A stretch of DNA of 27,434 bases from a virus: the IMG/VR virus record IMGVR_UViG_3300028388_003230, positions 9,714 to 37,147 of that record; one strand, written 5' to 3'. The translations under genes were made by a program, and so were the position numbers. The notes below the pieces were generated by a model, which did not search any database, was not told the DNA's origin, and saw only the letters and a program-made list of their open reading frames with translations. Below are positions 1-6,951 of this stretch, piece by piece (within the stretch, counting starts at the first letter, position 1; each line of letters starts with the position of its first letter).

Positions 1-173
1 ACCAGAGAAAGTAGCGGGGATTGCGGGACTATCTTCCCATTTACTGTGTTCTCAGCCATCTCTTTAGCCACAGTCTGAGCTTGCTTCTCATTTTCGTATA
101 TACTAATTAGCCTCTCTCCTGCTTCTGGAATCCTCGGTCTGTATTCAATAACGCAATACACTTTCTTTGGCAT
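1..173 (-). CDS. Partial hypothetical protein, C-terminus beyond window
   Basis: An open frame starts at an ATG at 173 and runs off the left edge without a stop, giving 57 codons. It begins MPKKVYCVIEYRPRIPEAGE and continues into a Lys/Glu-rich, probably helical stretch. A strong ribosome site (AAGGAG, + coordinates about 182-187) lies 8-9 bases upstream, which supports both reality and start. It is the last visible member of the - strand gene group that begins at 1836, about 57 bases after the preceding stop. I do not recognise the family and the visible part is too short to suggest a function. Confidence 0.6.
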   Translation of the reverse strand, partial: MPKKVYCVIEYRPRIPEAGERLISIYENEKQAQTVAKEMAENTVNGKIVPQSPLLSL

Positions 174-230
174 CGGCAGGTCTCCTTTAGGGTTGGTAGG
201 TTAACACGGTTCGTTAGTCGCTGCAAGTTT

Positions 231-479
231 TTAAGTATTTATCTTGTCAATACTTCCTCGCGAAAAGAAGCCGATTTCTAATTCTGCCGGCTCCCCTGTA
301 ACGATAGTTGATTCAAGGAAAGCCACCCGCATCCTGCCTTCAGCGTACCTAACCCTATCGTAGAAATCGTGTAGCCCCTGCGCCTCGTATGCCTTAAGCA
401 TACTTTTTTCATAGCAAAGTTCGGCGCACAGGAAATGGTATATGGACGATCCCGCTACCTTGGGAGGTATGTTTCTCAC
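231..479 (-). CDS. Small hypothetical phage protein (82 aa)
   Basis: An 82-residue protein, probably starting with GTG at 479, whose start overlaps the TGA stop of the gene before it (GTGA overlap at 476-479). This is a typical sign of translational coupling in a phage operon. The N-terminal half has Cys, Tyr and His residues in a likely helical region; the C-terminal half looks like short beta strands. There is no membrane segment or signal peptide. The family is not recognised. The tight packing with neighbours on both sides is the main support for it being a real gene. Confidence 0.6.
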   Translation of the reverse strand: MRNIPPKVAGSSIYHFLCAELCYEKSMLKAYEAQGLHDFYDRVRYAEGRMRVAFLESTIVTGEPAELEIGFFSRGSIDKINT

Positions 480-1021
480 TGGTAGAACTCTCCGTCTCCA
501 TAAAACTCGTAGCCATTAGCCCAGATATTCTCATCTATGGATTCATCACTAGACTGATGTTCAATATCTTCAACTACCATATCCATCCAGCGTTCGGCGC
601 ATTCTCTAAAGAGATCCATCAGACTAGGTACTTTCTGAGGGGTCTTTGCTACCTCAGTGATCGGGTCAAACAAGGGGCAGTCGTAACATACCCCTGTCAG
701 CGTACATCCGCCGTCTGAATTTTCCTTAGCAATCGCGAACCACCCACGCTTTTTAAGCCATACCCAGGCTTCTCGTCCTTCCAAGTCTTCCTCTCCGTCA
801 TAGTAGCTATCGTAATCCCACTTTACTTTTACGTACTGGCGGTAGTAGTCTGCATCAGAAATAATTACTGGGGCAATCTTATTGAATTCTTTGACAGAGT
901 CCGAAGCTTCTTTAAGTATCCAACCGAAGTCTTCCCCTTCCCTATACCAATCCCTAGCCCTCTCTTTTGCTTCATCCGACAGCTCATCGAACGTGTAGAT
1001 ATTTACCGTTTCTTGGCGCAT
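476..1021 (-). CDS. Conserved-type phage hypothetical protein (181 aa)
   Basis: A 181-residue acidic protein. Its N-terminus (TFDELSDEAKERARDWYRE at about residues 10-28) resembles a short helical motif seen at the start of many phage hypothetical proteins of unknown function; this is recalled from experience and was not searched. The middle is rich in Tyr, Trp and Asp, and four Cys residues around 106-116 (CTLTGVCYDC) could bind a metal or form a pair, but no known zinc motif is clear. There is no membrane segment. It lies 10 bases after the stop of the upstream gene and overlaps the start of the downstream gene by 4 bases, so it belongs to the same operon. Function unknown. Confidence 0.7.
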   Translation of the reverse strand: MRQETVNIYTFDELSDEAKERARDWYREGEDFGWILKEASDSVKEFNKIAPVIISDADYYRQYVKVKWDYDSYYDGEEDLEGREAWVWLKKRGWFAIAKENSDGGCTLTGVCYDCPLFDPITEVAKTPQKVPSLMDLFRECAERWMDMVVEDIEHQSSDESIDENIWANGYEFYGDGEFYQ

Positions 1022-1031
1022 CTTAAGTCTC

Positions 1032-1532
1032 CTAGTAGTCTTGAAACATTTCTTTCAGGTGGTTAATTAGATCTTGACCTAGGCCAGCTCGAAGCTGCAA
1101 AGCTATCTTCAGGCAAGCTTTGTAATCGTTTTCCGCCTTACGACTGTCCGTGTCAACCCCCATTGAGGATGCCCAATCTTCAAAGCTAGCGTAGTCAATG
1201 ACTTCTGCGTCTAGAAGCAAGGAATACATCACATCGTTTGGGTTGGGTAGTATTTTGTTCCTTTTACCATGCCTGATGGTATATTCAATACCTGTCTCGC
1301 ATTCTTTGAGAACTTTCTCAAAGTTGTAAAGGGTTTGATCGTTGTGCTTGTATGCAGGGGCATGGCCCATCCCCGCTGTATAATCTACATTGAGCACAAG
1401 CTTGCGCTTATAGAAAAGGGAAATTTCCCAATTCAGGGACGGGTTCTTGTTCAAACGAAACCGTGACTGCGACCACGGAACAAACTTATATTCGAAGGTG
1501 ATGCCTAGGTCTCTCAGGTTAATCTTATTCAT
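1032..1532 (-). CDS. Conserved-type phage hypothetical protein (166 aa)
   Basis: I prefer the ATG at 1532 (MNKINLRDLG), which has GAGG upstream and overlaps the previous gene by only 8 bases. A longer frame reaches 1568 but would overlap that gene by 44 bases. The C-terminal part, with FEDWASSMGVDTDSRKAE (residues about 119-136) followed by a Leu-rich helix ending LRAGLGQDL, resembles a C-terminal signature I recall from hypothetical proteins of several phages of Gram-negative bacteria. No enzymatic motif, signal peptide or membrane segment is visible. It is the second gene of the five-gene group running from 1836 to the left edge. Function unknown. Confidence 0.7.
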   Translation of the reverse strand: MNKINLRDLGITFEYKFVPWSQSRFRLNKNPSLNWEISLFYKRKLVLNVDYTAGMGHAPAYKHNDQTLYNFEKVLKECETGIEYTIRHGKRNKILPNPNDVMYSLLLDAEVIDYASFEDWASSMGVDTDSRKAENDYKACLKIALQLRAGLGQDLINHLKEMFQDY

Positions 1533-1836
1533 CTCTAAGCCTCTCGTCTGTAATAACTTGCTTAGCAAGTTTCCTAAGTTGGGTTTGGTACTCAGTCAAG
1601 ACCGGCATGATCGGTGGTCCAAGCAAAGGTGGTGGGTCTCTGTAATTGCGGCCTTCCCAGTGTTTAATGAAGGCGTCAAGCACTGTCAACGAGTAGTTAG
1701 CTAGCCAAGTCTTGGAGAACGCCCGACTTTCTATCTCTTTTTCCAAAGCGGAAAAGTATTTTGTAATCAGGTGTAGGATTATTTTCTTAGCCCACTCCTT
1801 GTGGTCGGATTGGGAGATTATTTTGTAGTGGTCCAT
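1525..1836 (-). CDS. Hypothetical protein (103 aa)
   Basis: A 103-residue protein starting at ATG 1836. The sequence is mostly helical in character (HKEWAKKIILHLITKYFSAL near residues 12-31), with a Pro-rich turn DPPPLLGPP at about 67-75. The 3' end overlaps the next gene by 8 bases. It is the first gene after the hairpin at 1859-1894 that separates this group from the 853-residue gene. The ribosome site is weak (GAGAA), so translation may depend on read-through or coupling. The family is not recognised. Confidence 0.6.
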   Translation of the reverse strand: MDHYKIISQSDHKEWAKKIILHLITKYFSALEKEIESRAFSKTWLANYSLTVLDAFIKHWEGRNYRDPPPLLGPPIMPVLTEYQTQLRKLAKQVITDERLRDE

Positions 1837-1858
1837 CAGTATTTCTCAGCTTCTTCAT

Positions 1859-1894
1859 TGATGCCTCTTGCGGCTTCAGTCGCAAGAGGCATCA
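1859..1894 (-). terminator. Strong intergenic hairpin between 853-aa gene and next operon
   Basis: A 14-bp perfect inverted repeat (arms 1859-1872 and 1881-1894, arm TGATGCCTCTTGCG) with an 8-base loop lies in the 66-bp gap between the stop of the 853-residue gene and the start at 1836. No T-run follows on either strand, so it fits a processing, stabilising or attenuating hairpin better than a classic factor-independent terminator. Confidence 0.6.
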
Positions 1895-1902
1895 GGTTGC
1901 GG

Positions 1903-4464
1903 TCAGTCGTCAGCTTCTTCCTGTTCCATCAGGCGAGTGTATTCCTCAGCTTCTTTCTGAAGTTCTTCCAGACTCTTATTGGAAGGGATGTACACGTCTT
2001 CATCAGAAGACGAATCATTCTCATTTGCGTCTCCACCTTCAAGATCCACAGTTTCGCCCGCCTCTCCCTGATCGCCTGAGCGCGCCTCCAAGGCGTCCTC
2101 ACCCAGGTCCGTAGGTTGGCCTAGCTCAGCCAGCACGAAGGCGTTGGCAGGGCGCTCAGGGGCTGTGGTGGGGGTTCCCGGCAGAAGGGCTTGGTCTTGT
2201 GGAGGTGCCTTGCTGTAGGAGCCTGCCCTAGTTTGCAGTGCGGTTGATCTTGTATGCATTTGTGCAATAAACCCGGTACGAATTTTCTTATCGAGTTCTC
2301 GTACTTGTGGGTTAGCCATTGCATACCACCTTGCCCATTCAGCCCACTGCTCTACATGGGTAGGATTCTTTTCGTCGTCCGGGTGAATGTGATGCAGCTT
2401 AGGAACATTCAAAGCTAGAAGCTCTTCGTAGTTTTTCAGCAACACATCTTCATAGTCCTTAGAAATCCGGTCAGTTGGTGTACCATCGTCATTAACGATA
2501 AGTCTGTTTCCTTCCTTAAAAGCTTTATATTCTGCGTAAGCTGAATGAATAAGCCTTGCATACATTGCTATGCCAAGAGAAGTCGGTGATTGTGTTGCCG
2601 AGAAATATACGTCAGCCGGATTTCTCTTACGCTTCTTACATTCCTCAAATAACCCTGGATCACCTACCCTATGTGCATACCTTTTCGCTGCCGACGAAGA
2701 CAAAAAAATAGATATAACTGCTAACCCAATAATAATAAAAAATTTATCTTGGCGTATGTCTTCGTCAAGGAGCGCGCTATTCTCACTGTGCATAAGGTTG
2801 TACATCTTCTGGGTAGGCGCGTAAGGGTATGTGGCTCTCCATTGGGGAGTCCCCTCTTCATCAGGCACTACAAAAAATCCGTCTTCCATACCCAAATGAA
2901 ACCTAAAAGGTTGCCCGACTTGCGAAAGTCTGTCAGGGTTATCATCATAGGCGATAATCTCCCTTGTGCCCTCTTCTATCCTACCTAGTACATGACGAGG
3001 GTTTAGGCAGAAAAAGAGGTTAACAACATCCGGGCTGTTTTCTTTATATTTACTTTGTAGAATACGGATATAAGCAACCATCTCTCTAAGCTGGTCAGGG
3101 GTAGGGAAAAACGTCCTCTTTATATTCTCCCTCATGTTAAACAAGGAGGCCGCTTTCAATCCCGAAGGCCCATCCACATGCACATACTGTCGGGCATTCC
3201 TACTCTTTAGATTATGGTGCCTACTGTGGGGGTGGAAAGGTAGACAATAACTCTTAACTCCAGAGATATTGTCCTTAAAGTAATCACCCATCAGGTTGTG
3301 AGAAAGCCTAGAAGCCCACAATTCTCCATCATTCGCGTTCAAAGGAGCATAATATTGCTCCTGCATCATATTAGATACAAGTTGAGCGTTTTCAGGAGAA
3401 CCGTGGACAGGTGTGAAGTGGTGTTTGTTGCCTGTGTTGTAGAAGACATTACTGAACAAAGTCAAACTGAACACCCTATCGTTTCGTCTACGTAACTCGT
3501 CTGCCTTTTTGTAGGCTTCCATGTATGTATGGAGCCTACTACTATATTTAGCTAACCACTGTGGCGTTCCATTAGACCAATAAGATTGTTCTCTTTTGTT
3601 GTAATGAATAGGGGTTCTTCTGACTCTATAGATGCCTACCGTGCCTTTGTCACTTCCGTTCGTGATTATCGGCGCCTCCTTTACAAACGCCCTTTGGTGG
3701 ACAATCCCGTTCTGGTCAACAGTAAAGGCTAAGTCAACTCCAAAGATATCGAATAGGCCCCACCTGTAGAGGTTGACGATAGTCTTTGGGTGAATCCCAT
3801 AGGGGGTATCACGATATTCCTCGTTGACCAAGTATTTCGTATAGTACGTAGGGTTTTCAGGGTAGGGGAAACAGTAATCAGGAATGATGATAAGCTCCCC
3901 TTGCCTTACTATGCCCGTCTTCTTTCTAAACAGCCGAACCAAGTATGGCCCGAACGTAGAGACTCTGGCTGTTTTAATCTCTTGCTCAGTGAAGGCAAAC
4001 AACTCAAACAAAGCCCTAAATTCTTTGAGAGGATTTTGCCTTTGTATCCTCGATGTGTTATCTTTGTTTGCTTCAAAGGTTTCTACGAACACTTTTTTGA
4101 AGTTTTCGTAGTCTTTCTGGTAGGTCCGAGGCATCTCTTGCAGACGTACATACGCCTGAACTGAGTCAGAGAGAAGATCTAGCTTGTTTGCTGCGGTTGC
4201 CCACTTTGCGAAGTGATGTGATATTTGCAGCATCCTGTTGCTGTGGGAGTGGATTGCCTTAAAGTACCAGTTTTGGTACGTAGGCTTTTCTTTACCAAGC
4301 TCAGGTTCCTCTACGAATACATACGTCCTTCTTACTAGGGAAGGATCGTAAAAAGAGTTTCTTTCCGGGCGCAAGTCTTCAGTAAGGGGGTAGATTAAGG
4401 TGCTTTCGTCCGGCTTTGGGGCTTCTACGTAATTATATGGGACTGGCTGTTGTGTTGAATACAT
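1903..4464 (-). CDS. Large hypothetical protein with single membrane segment (853 aa)
   Basis: The largest - strand gene, 853 residues from ATG 4464 with AGGA about 11 bases upstream. What is visible: a long N-terminal part rich in Tyr, His and Arg (residues 1-570) without a recognised enzyme motif; a His-rich patch near 410-420; one clear hydrophobic segment at about 575-592 (FFIIIGLAVISIFL) followed at once by basic residues; a charged helical region to about 740; and a Pro-rich, then very acidic tail (about 755-853, with SSSDEDVYIP). The C-terminal 60 residues alternate Glu/Leu as in a coiled coil. It has its own candidate promoter and a closing hairpin, so it is probably one transcription unit. 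I see no polymerase, helicase or lysozyme motif. It could be a membrane-anchored early protein or an internal virion protein; neither is shown. Confidence 0.75.
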   Translation of the reverse strand: MYSTQQPVPYNYVEAPKPDESTLIYPLTEDLRPERNSFYDPSLVRRTYVFVEEPELGKEKPTYQNWYFKAIHSHSNRMLQISHHFAKWATAANKLDLLSDSVQAYVRLQEMPRTYQKDYENFKKVFVETFEANKDNTSRIQRQNPLKEFRALFELFAFTEQEIKTARVSTFGPYLVRLFRKKTGIVRQGELIIIPDYCFPYPENPTYYTKYLVNEEYRDTPYGIHPKTIVNLYRWGLFDIFGVDLAFTVDQNGIVHQRAFVKEAPIITNGSDKGTVGIYRVRRTPIHYNKREQSYWSNGTPQWLAKYSSRLHTYMEAYKKADELRRRNDRVFSLTLFSNVFYNTGNKHHFTPVHGSPENAQLVSNMMQEQYYAPLNANDGELWASRLSHNLMGDYFKDNISGVKSYCLPFHPHSRHHNLKSRNARQYVHVDGPSGLKAASLFNMRENIKRTFFPTPDQLREMVAYIRILQSKYKENSPDVVNLFFCLNPRHVLGRIEEGTREIIAYDDNPDRLSQVGQPFRFHLGMEDGFFVVPDEEGTPQWRATYPYAPTQKMYNLMHSENSALLDEDIRQDKFFIIIGLAVISIFLSSSAAKRYAHRVGDPGLFEECKKRKRNPADVYFSATQSPTSLGIAMYARLIHSAYAEYKAFKEGNRLIVNDDGTPTDRISKDYEDVLLKNYEELLALNVPKLHHIHPDDEKNPTHVEQWAEWARWYAMANPQVRELDKKIRTGFIAQMHTRSTALQTRAGSYSKAPPQDQALLPGTPTTAPERPANAFVLAELGQPTDLGEDALEARSGDQGEAGETVDLEGGDANENDSSSDEDVYIPSNKSLEELQKEAEEYTRLMEQEEADD

Positions 4465-4498
4465 TGAAGTGGTTTCCTAACAAGTTGTGTAAATGTCT

Positions 4499-4554
4499 GT
4501 GCTTACCTGCATAAGCACCTGAAGAAGTATAGCGGACAGAGGTTGGAGACGCAA
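4499..4554 (-). promoter_or_regulatory. Candidate promoter and 5' hairpin for the 853-aa gene
   Basis: Read on the - strand, TTGCGT (4554-4549) and TATACT (4531-4526) are separated by exactly 17 bases, a sigma70-like arrangement with a good -10 and a moderate -35. The expected transcript start falls at about 4519, exactly where a 7-bp inverted repeat begins (GTGCTTA 4499-4505 and TAAGCAC 4512-4518). The mRNA would thus open with a hairpin, or the repeat may be an operator. The gene starts about 55 bases further on at 4464. Confidence 0.5.
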
Positions 4555-5036
4555 GAGGTATTCTATTGTACGTACTGAAGATCGCGTTATTAGGGGGGTT
4601 GGCTTTGAAAGTATACGAGTGGCACCCCCTGGTAAGTTGTTGATTTTTGTGGGTGGGGTTTGCTGGGAATACCTGAAACTTTGTGCCTATATATGGCGCA
4701 AAATTGCAGTACACACGGGTTGCGCAGTCCACACACTGTAGCGCATAACCCCTGTGTAAAGAAATTTAGACCTTTAGATAGTCTAGAGACCCTAGGTATG
4801 CCTTAGTAAAAAAGAAACAAAAGATCAACCATTTACACAAGGGAGCACGTGTTGTCTGCGTAAAGGCCGCGCTCTGAATCGAGCTTTGCGATTTCGGTAC
4901 TTCTTATACCAGACTTTTTCTGCTTCAGGAACACACCCTGTAAATAGCTCGCCTTGTCACAAGAAACAAGAATGCCTTATTTTTCAACGCATCCACAATT
5001 CGTTCAACTCTACTGTAATATACCTTACACGCGAAA

Positions 5037-5060
5037 GACTTTTGTGTGTGGGCAAAAGTC
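5037..5060. other. Inverted repeat in non-coding region
   Basis: An 8-bp perfect stem GACTTTTG (5037-5044) / CAAAAGTC (5053-5060) with an 8-base GT-rich loop. It lies in the 1.1-kb non-coding stretch and is not tied to a gene end. Role unknown. Confidence 0.4.
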
Positions 5061-5102
5061 GCATCCGAGCGCCTTTGGACGTTATGCAAACTCTCAGAAA
5101 AC

Positions 5103-5122
5103 AACCACTTACACAAGTGGTT
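5103..5122. other. Perfect small hairpin containing a TTACACAA site
   Basis: AACCACTT (5103-5110) and AAGTGGTT (5115-5122) form an 8-bp perfect stem around ACAC. The loop and the flanking stem bases carry the CTTACACAAG version of the repeated element, so binding site and structure overlap here. Confidence 0.4.
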
Positions 5123-5144
5123 AACGTGCCAACATCTCGTGCAA

Positions 5145-5174
5145 CCCCTTGTTTCTACTGTATAGAAGCAGGGG
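5145..5174. other. Long stem-loop in non-coding region
   Basis: CCCCTTGTTTCTA (5145-5157) pairs with TAGAAGCAGGGG (5163-5174) with one bulged base and one G-U pair, giving about 12 pairs around a 5-base loop. It is a stable structure in RNA from either strand. No T-run follows. It could belong to a structured RNA or a cruciform-type site. Confidence 0.4.
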
Positions 5175-5361
5175 CGAAACGAGTCTGTTATGGGGCTTCG
5201 TCCACGTAGCGTTACGGTATACCAAGTGGGGATACTATTCTCCAGCAAAGGGGCTATTTTCCACGGTTTGTCTGTCTCACTTTTGCCCAATTTCAACAAG
5301 CTGTCGAATTCATCACAGAGTGTGTTTCACAAAGTGTGGAAACCAAAAATCGCTATTATAT

Positions 5362-5456
5362 GGCCCAAAAATAAGTCTTTAACACTTACTTTTGGCCCCT
5401 ACAAAAGGAGATCTCGCCTTTGTAGGGCACGCTCCCGCATACTGCGGGAGCGTGCC
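5362..5456. terminator. Three consecutive hairpins downstream of the 5554-6200 operon
   Basis: Three inverted repeats lie end to end: 5362-5398 (CCAAAA, TAAGT and matching arms with single mismatches), 5397-5427 (CCCTACAAA / TTTGTAGGG), and 5426-5456 (14-bp perfect GGCACGCTCCCGCA with a 3-base loop). Neighbouring arms share two bases. They follow the stop of the - strand gene at 5554 by about 100 bases and are the likely end of that transcript, although there is no clear T-run. Confidence 0.5.
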
Positions 5457-5553
5457 TATCACCTAGAAACTAACCACATAGTGGCCAATTTCCGCCTTTG
5501 TGCAAATCCACCCAGGATTTTCCCGGATGAACCTGCACATCTCCCCAAAGTCG

Positions 5554-5853
5554 CTAAAGGTTTTTGTGGTCAACATAGCCTCCCTGTCTTGCGGTGTAGA
5601 CATGGATCGCCAGATCCTCCAATTCTCTCAGGAGGTCACTAGTGACCTCGTATTGCGAATACGTCAGTTCTCGCCACGCGAACTCGATGACTTCCGATGG
5701 GAGCCACTGCCTTTGTCTCAGGCGGATGTAGACATCTTCGATGCGCCCCAGGAAATCCCTGACGTAGGACTGGTCGTGCTCTGGGACCAGCAGCTCTGCA
5801 TCGATAAAGCCGTCGTTGAGGCGGCGTGTGAATTCCCGGTAGTTCTTACACAT
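5554..5853 (-). CDS. Small hypothetical acidic protein (99 aa)
   Basis: A 99-residue protein from ATG 5853 with an excellent ribosome site (AAGGAG about 9 bases upstream). It is predicted mostly helical, with many aromatic and acidic residues (FIDAELLVPEHDQSYVRDFL at 16-35). No membrane segment or known motif is visible. It overlaps the preceding gene by 8 bases and is the last gene of the three-gene group starting at 6200; the triple hairpin follows. The family is not recognised. Confidence 0.65.
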   Translation of the reverse strand: MCKNYREFTRRLNDGFIDAELLVPEHDQSYVRDFLGRIEDVYIRLRQRQWLPSEVIEFAWRELTYSQYEVTSDLLRELEDLAIHVYTARQGGYVDHKNL

Positions 5854-6064
5854 TATAACTCTCCTTCTGGTGCTGTCGCGCTACATTGATAAGAAAGGCA
5901 ATATTTGCCTTTACCTTTTGGTTGTGTGAGTCGTAGTAGTTAGCCAGACTCCACATCCCCTCCAATTTGTATTCGACAATATTCCAAATGTGCGGCGTGT
6001 TGATATGATGCGCGGCGAACCACATGGAATGGATTGCATCGCAAACCATTTCGTCGGTGATCAT
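5846..6064 (-). CDS. Small hypothetical protein (72 aa)
   Basis: A 72-residue protein starting at ATG 6064 (MITDEMVCDAIHSMWFAAHH). The ribosome site AGGAGT (+ 6073-6078) is placed well for this ATG, so the alternative upstream TTG at 6088 is less likely. The ribosome site overlaps the stop codon of the small membrane protein before it, and the 3' end overlaps the next gene by 8 bases: a tight three-gene operon. The sequence is helical and aromatic-rich with several His residues. Family and function are not recognised. Confidence 0.65.
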   Translation of the reverse strand: MITDEMVCDAIHSMWFAAHHINTPHIWNIVEYKLEGMWSLANYYDSHNQKVKANIAFLINVARQHQKESYNV

Positions 6065-6077
6065 TTTTTGGTACTCC

Positions 6078-6200
6078 TTACTGTCCAAGAAAGTAAAGGG
6101 TTGCGGGCAACATCATGATTAAGGCCAAGAAGCAAATGTCAAAGAACACTTCAAGCCAGTCTGTCGGTTCTTTGTATTTTCTGTGTTTCATATCTTTCAT
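6078..6200 (-). CDS. Small membrane protein (40 aa)
   Basis: A 40-codon gene from ATG 6200 to a TAA at 6080-6078, with AAGGAG 8-9 bases upstream. The product has a charged N-terminus (MKDMKHRKYKEPTDWLE) and one hydrophobic segment at about residues 18-38 (FFDICFLALIMMLPATLYFL). It would be a single-pass membrane protein with its positive N-terminus probably inside. Its stop lies within the ribosome site of the next gene. Small membrane proteins of phage early regions include superinfection-exclusion and host-inhibition proteins, but nothing here shows which. Strong ribosome site and operon fit argue that it is real. Confidence 0.6.
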   Translation of the reverse strand: MKDMKHRKYKEPTDWLEVFFDICFLALIMMLPATLYFLGQ

Positions 6201-6223
6201 TGGATTTCTCCTTGATTGCCGGA

Positions 6224-6262
6224 CATAAAAAAGCCCGCAGTCGCCTAGGCGACTGCGGGCTT
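6224..6262 (-). terminator. Factor-independent terminator, - strand
   Basis: A 32-bp perfect palindrome (6231-6262, centre CCTAGG, arms AAGCCCGCAGTCGCCT) is followed on the - strand by a T-run (CTTTTTTATG, + 6224-6232). It closes the transcript of the gene at 6322-6525. Only about 24 bases separate it from the next start at 6200, so that operon needs read-through or a promoter within the hairpin region. Confidence 0.85.
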
Positions 6263-6321
6263 GCTCAGGCCCGCCTTTGTTGTGGGTGGAGCAACCCTAG
6301 GGCTGCCCCTGGGGAACGCCT

Positions 6322-6525
6322 CTAGGCGTTGTAAGAGCGCTCACCGCGCTCCCGGATGAACCGCTTGGCGCGGTTCACGCCTTTCCCGGTCTGCCCCGGC
6401 TTGGGGCTGCCGTCGAACACGGGCTTCCAGCCCTCCCCATCGCGCTCCTCCACGACGTGCGCCTTGCGGCGCAACTGGCAGGTGGCAATATGGGCGGCGC
6501 GGTTCTTTGCGGAATCTTGGGACAT
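6322..6525 (-). CDS. Small basic hypothetical protein (67 aa)
   Basis: A 67-residue, strongly basic protein starting at ATG 6525 with AGGAG (+ 6533-6537) at good spacing; a longer frame to 6588 would lack a good ribosome site and run into the upstream palindrome. The sequence has an N-terminal Ala/Arg helix (AKNRAAHIATCQLRRKAHVV), a central Gly/Lys-rich turn and a C-terminal Arg-rich helix. A nucleic-acid-binding role is plausible from charge but no fold is recognised. It appears to be a single-gene unit between the perfect AT palindrome (6585-6613) and the terminator at 6224-6262. Confidence 0.6.
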   Translation of the reverse strand: MSQDSAKNRAAHIATCQLRRKAHVVEERDGEGWKPVFDGSPKPGQTGKGVNRAKRFIRERGERSYNA

Positions 6526-6584
6526 GTCTAATCTCCTACTGTTGTTTGGACTCTGAAGCGATTGTTTCAGAAAGGAAAGTTGTA

Positions 6585-6613
6585 GCAAAAACTAAAATGA
6601 TTTTAGTTTTTGC
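6585..6613. repeat. Perfect AT-rich palindrome, solo copy
   Basis: A 29-bp perfect palindrome with 14-base arms (GCAAAAACTAAAAT and its complement) around a single G. It lies 60 bases upstream of the ATG at 6525, in the 99-base gap between two - strand genes. Three close relatives occur in tandem at 7174-7274. Position upstream of a gene and dyad symmetry suggest an operator for a dimeric protein; on either strand it also ends in a short T-run like a weak terminator. Confidence 0.7.
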
Positions 6614-6624
6614 CGCCTTTGGCA

Positions 6625-6951
6625 CTATTTGCCTAGACGTTTGAGTATCAAACCTAGACCGGCGTCTACCCTAACTTCCTTATTCTTGTGACTGTCCACG
6701 GTTGCCGAGACTTCTTGTTCAACTCCCTGAAACTTAGGGATTCCATTAGTACGCCCTTTGCTGGCATATTTGGGCCGACAACTTACCCTGGTTCTTGGGC
6801 TGATATTAGCCGGGCGAGTATCAATCTCTATCTCAGCGAACGGTTGAATGTAGTCCGACCCGTAAAGGACCAGACTAAGAAATGGGTTACTCGCCCCTTG
6901 ATTGACCCGGAACTTAATGTCCCCGGTTCTTCTGATGGATTGTCTGCGCAT
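6625..6951 (-). CDS. Hypothetical Arg-rich protein (108 aa)
   Basis: A 108-residue basic protein from ATG 6951. Its start codon overlaps the TAA of the previous gene (TAATG), a tight coupling. The sequence is rich in Arg and Lys with short hydrophobic strands (FLSLVLYGSDYIQPFAEIEI at about 23-42). There is no membrane segment or known motif. It is second in a two-gene unit preceded by the tandem AT palindromes and followed by the solo copy. Function unknown. Confidence 0.6.
   Translation of the reverse strand: MRRQSIRRTGDIKFRVNQGASNPFLSLVLYGSDYIQPFAEIEIDTRPANISPRTRVSCRPKYASKGRTNGIPKFQGVEQEVSATVDSHKNKEVRVDAGLGLILKRLGK

Larger units (their letters stand above)
4485..5117. repeat. Dispersed TTTACACA-type short sites
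   Basis: A 9-10 base element recurs in the non-coding stretch: ATTTACACAA at 4831-4840 (+) and, identical, at 4485-4494 (-); TTTACACAG at 4752-4760 (-); CTTACACAAG at 5108-5117 (+), the last within a perfect 8-bp hairpin. The copies are in both orientations and one lies in the leader of the 853-residue gene. They could be protein-binding sites; this is inference from repetition only. Confidence 0.35.
4465..5553. other. Long non-coding region rich in inverted repeats
   Basis: About 1.1 kb between two - strand genes without a convincing coding region on either strand: the open frames present lack ribosome sites, overlap one another and have erratic composition. It contains the promoter at 4499-4554, a possible extended -10 (TGGTATAAG, - strand, 4911-4903), the TTTACACA-type sites, single hairpins at 5037-5060, 5103-5122 and 5145-5174, and a triple hairpin at 5362-5456. 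Candidates for its role are an origin of replication, a multi-promoter control region, or one or more structured RNAs; the sequence alone does not decide. Confidence 0.5.

Noticed and set aside
4433-5299. Several open frames in the 1.1-kb non-coding stretch, both strands
   Set aside because: They start with rare codons or lack ribosome sites, overlap one another and the inverted repeats, and have erratic Cys/Arg/Thr-rich composition.
5190-5889. + strand frames overlapping the hairpins and the genes at 5554-6064
   Set aside because: They run through the strong hairpins and antisense to genes with excellent ribosome sites; composition is not protein-like.
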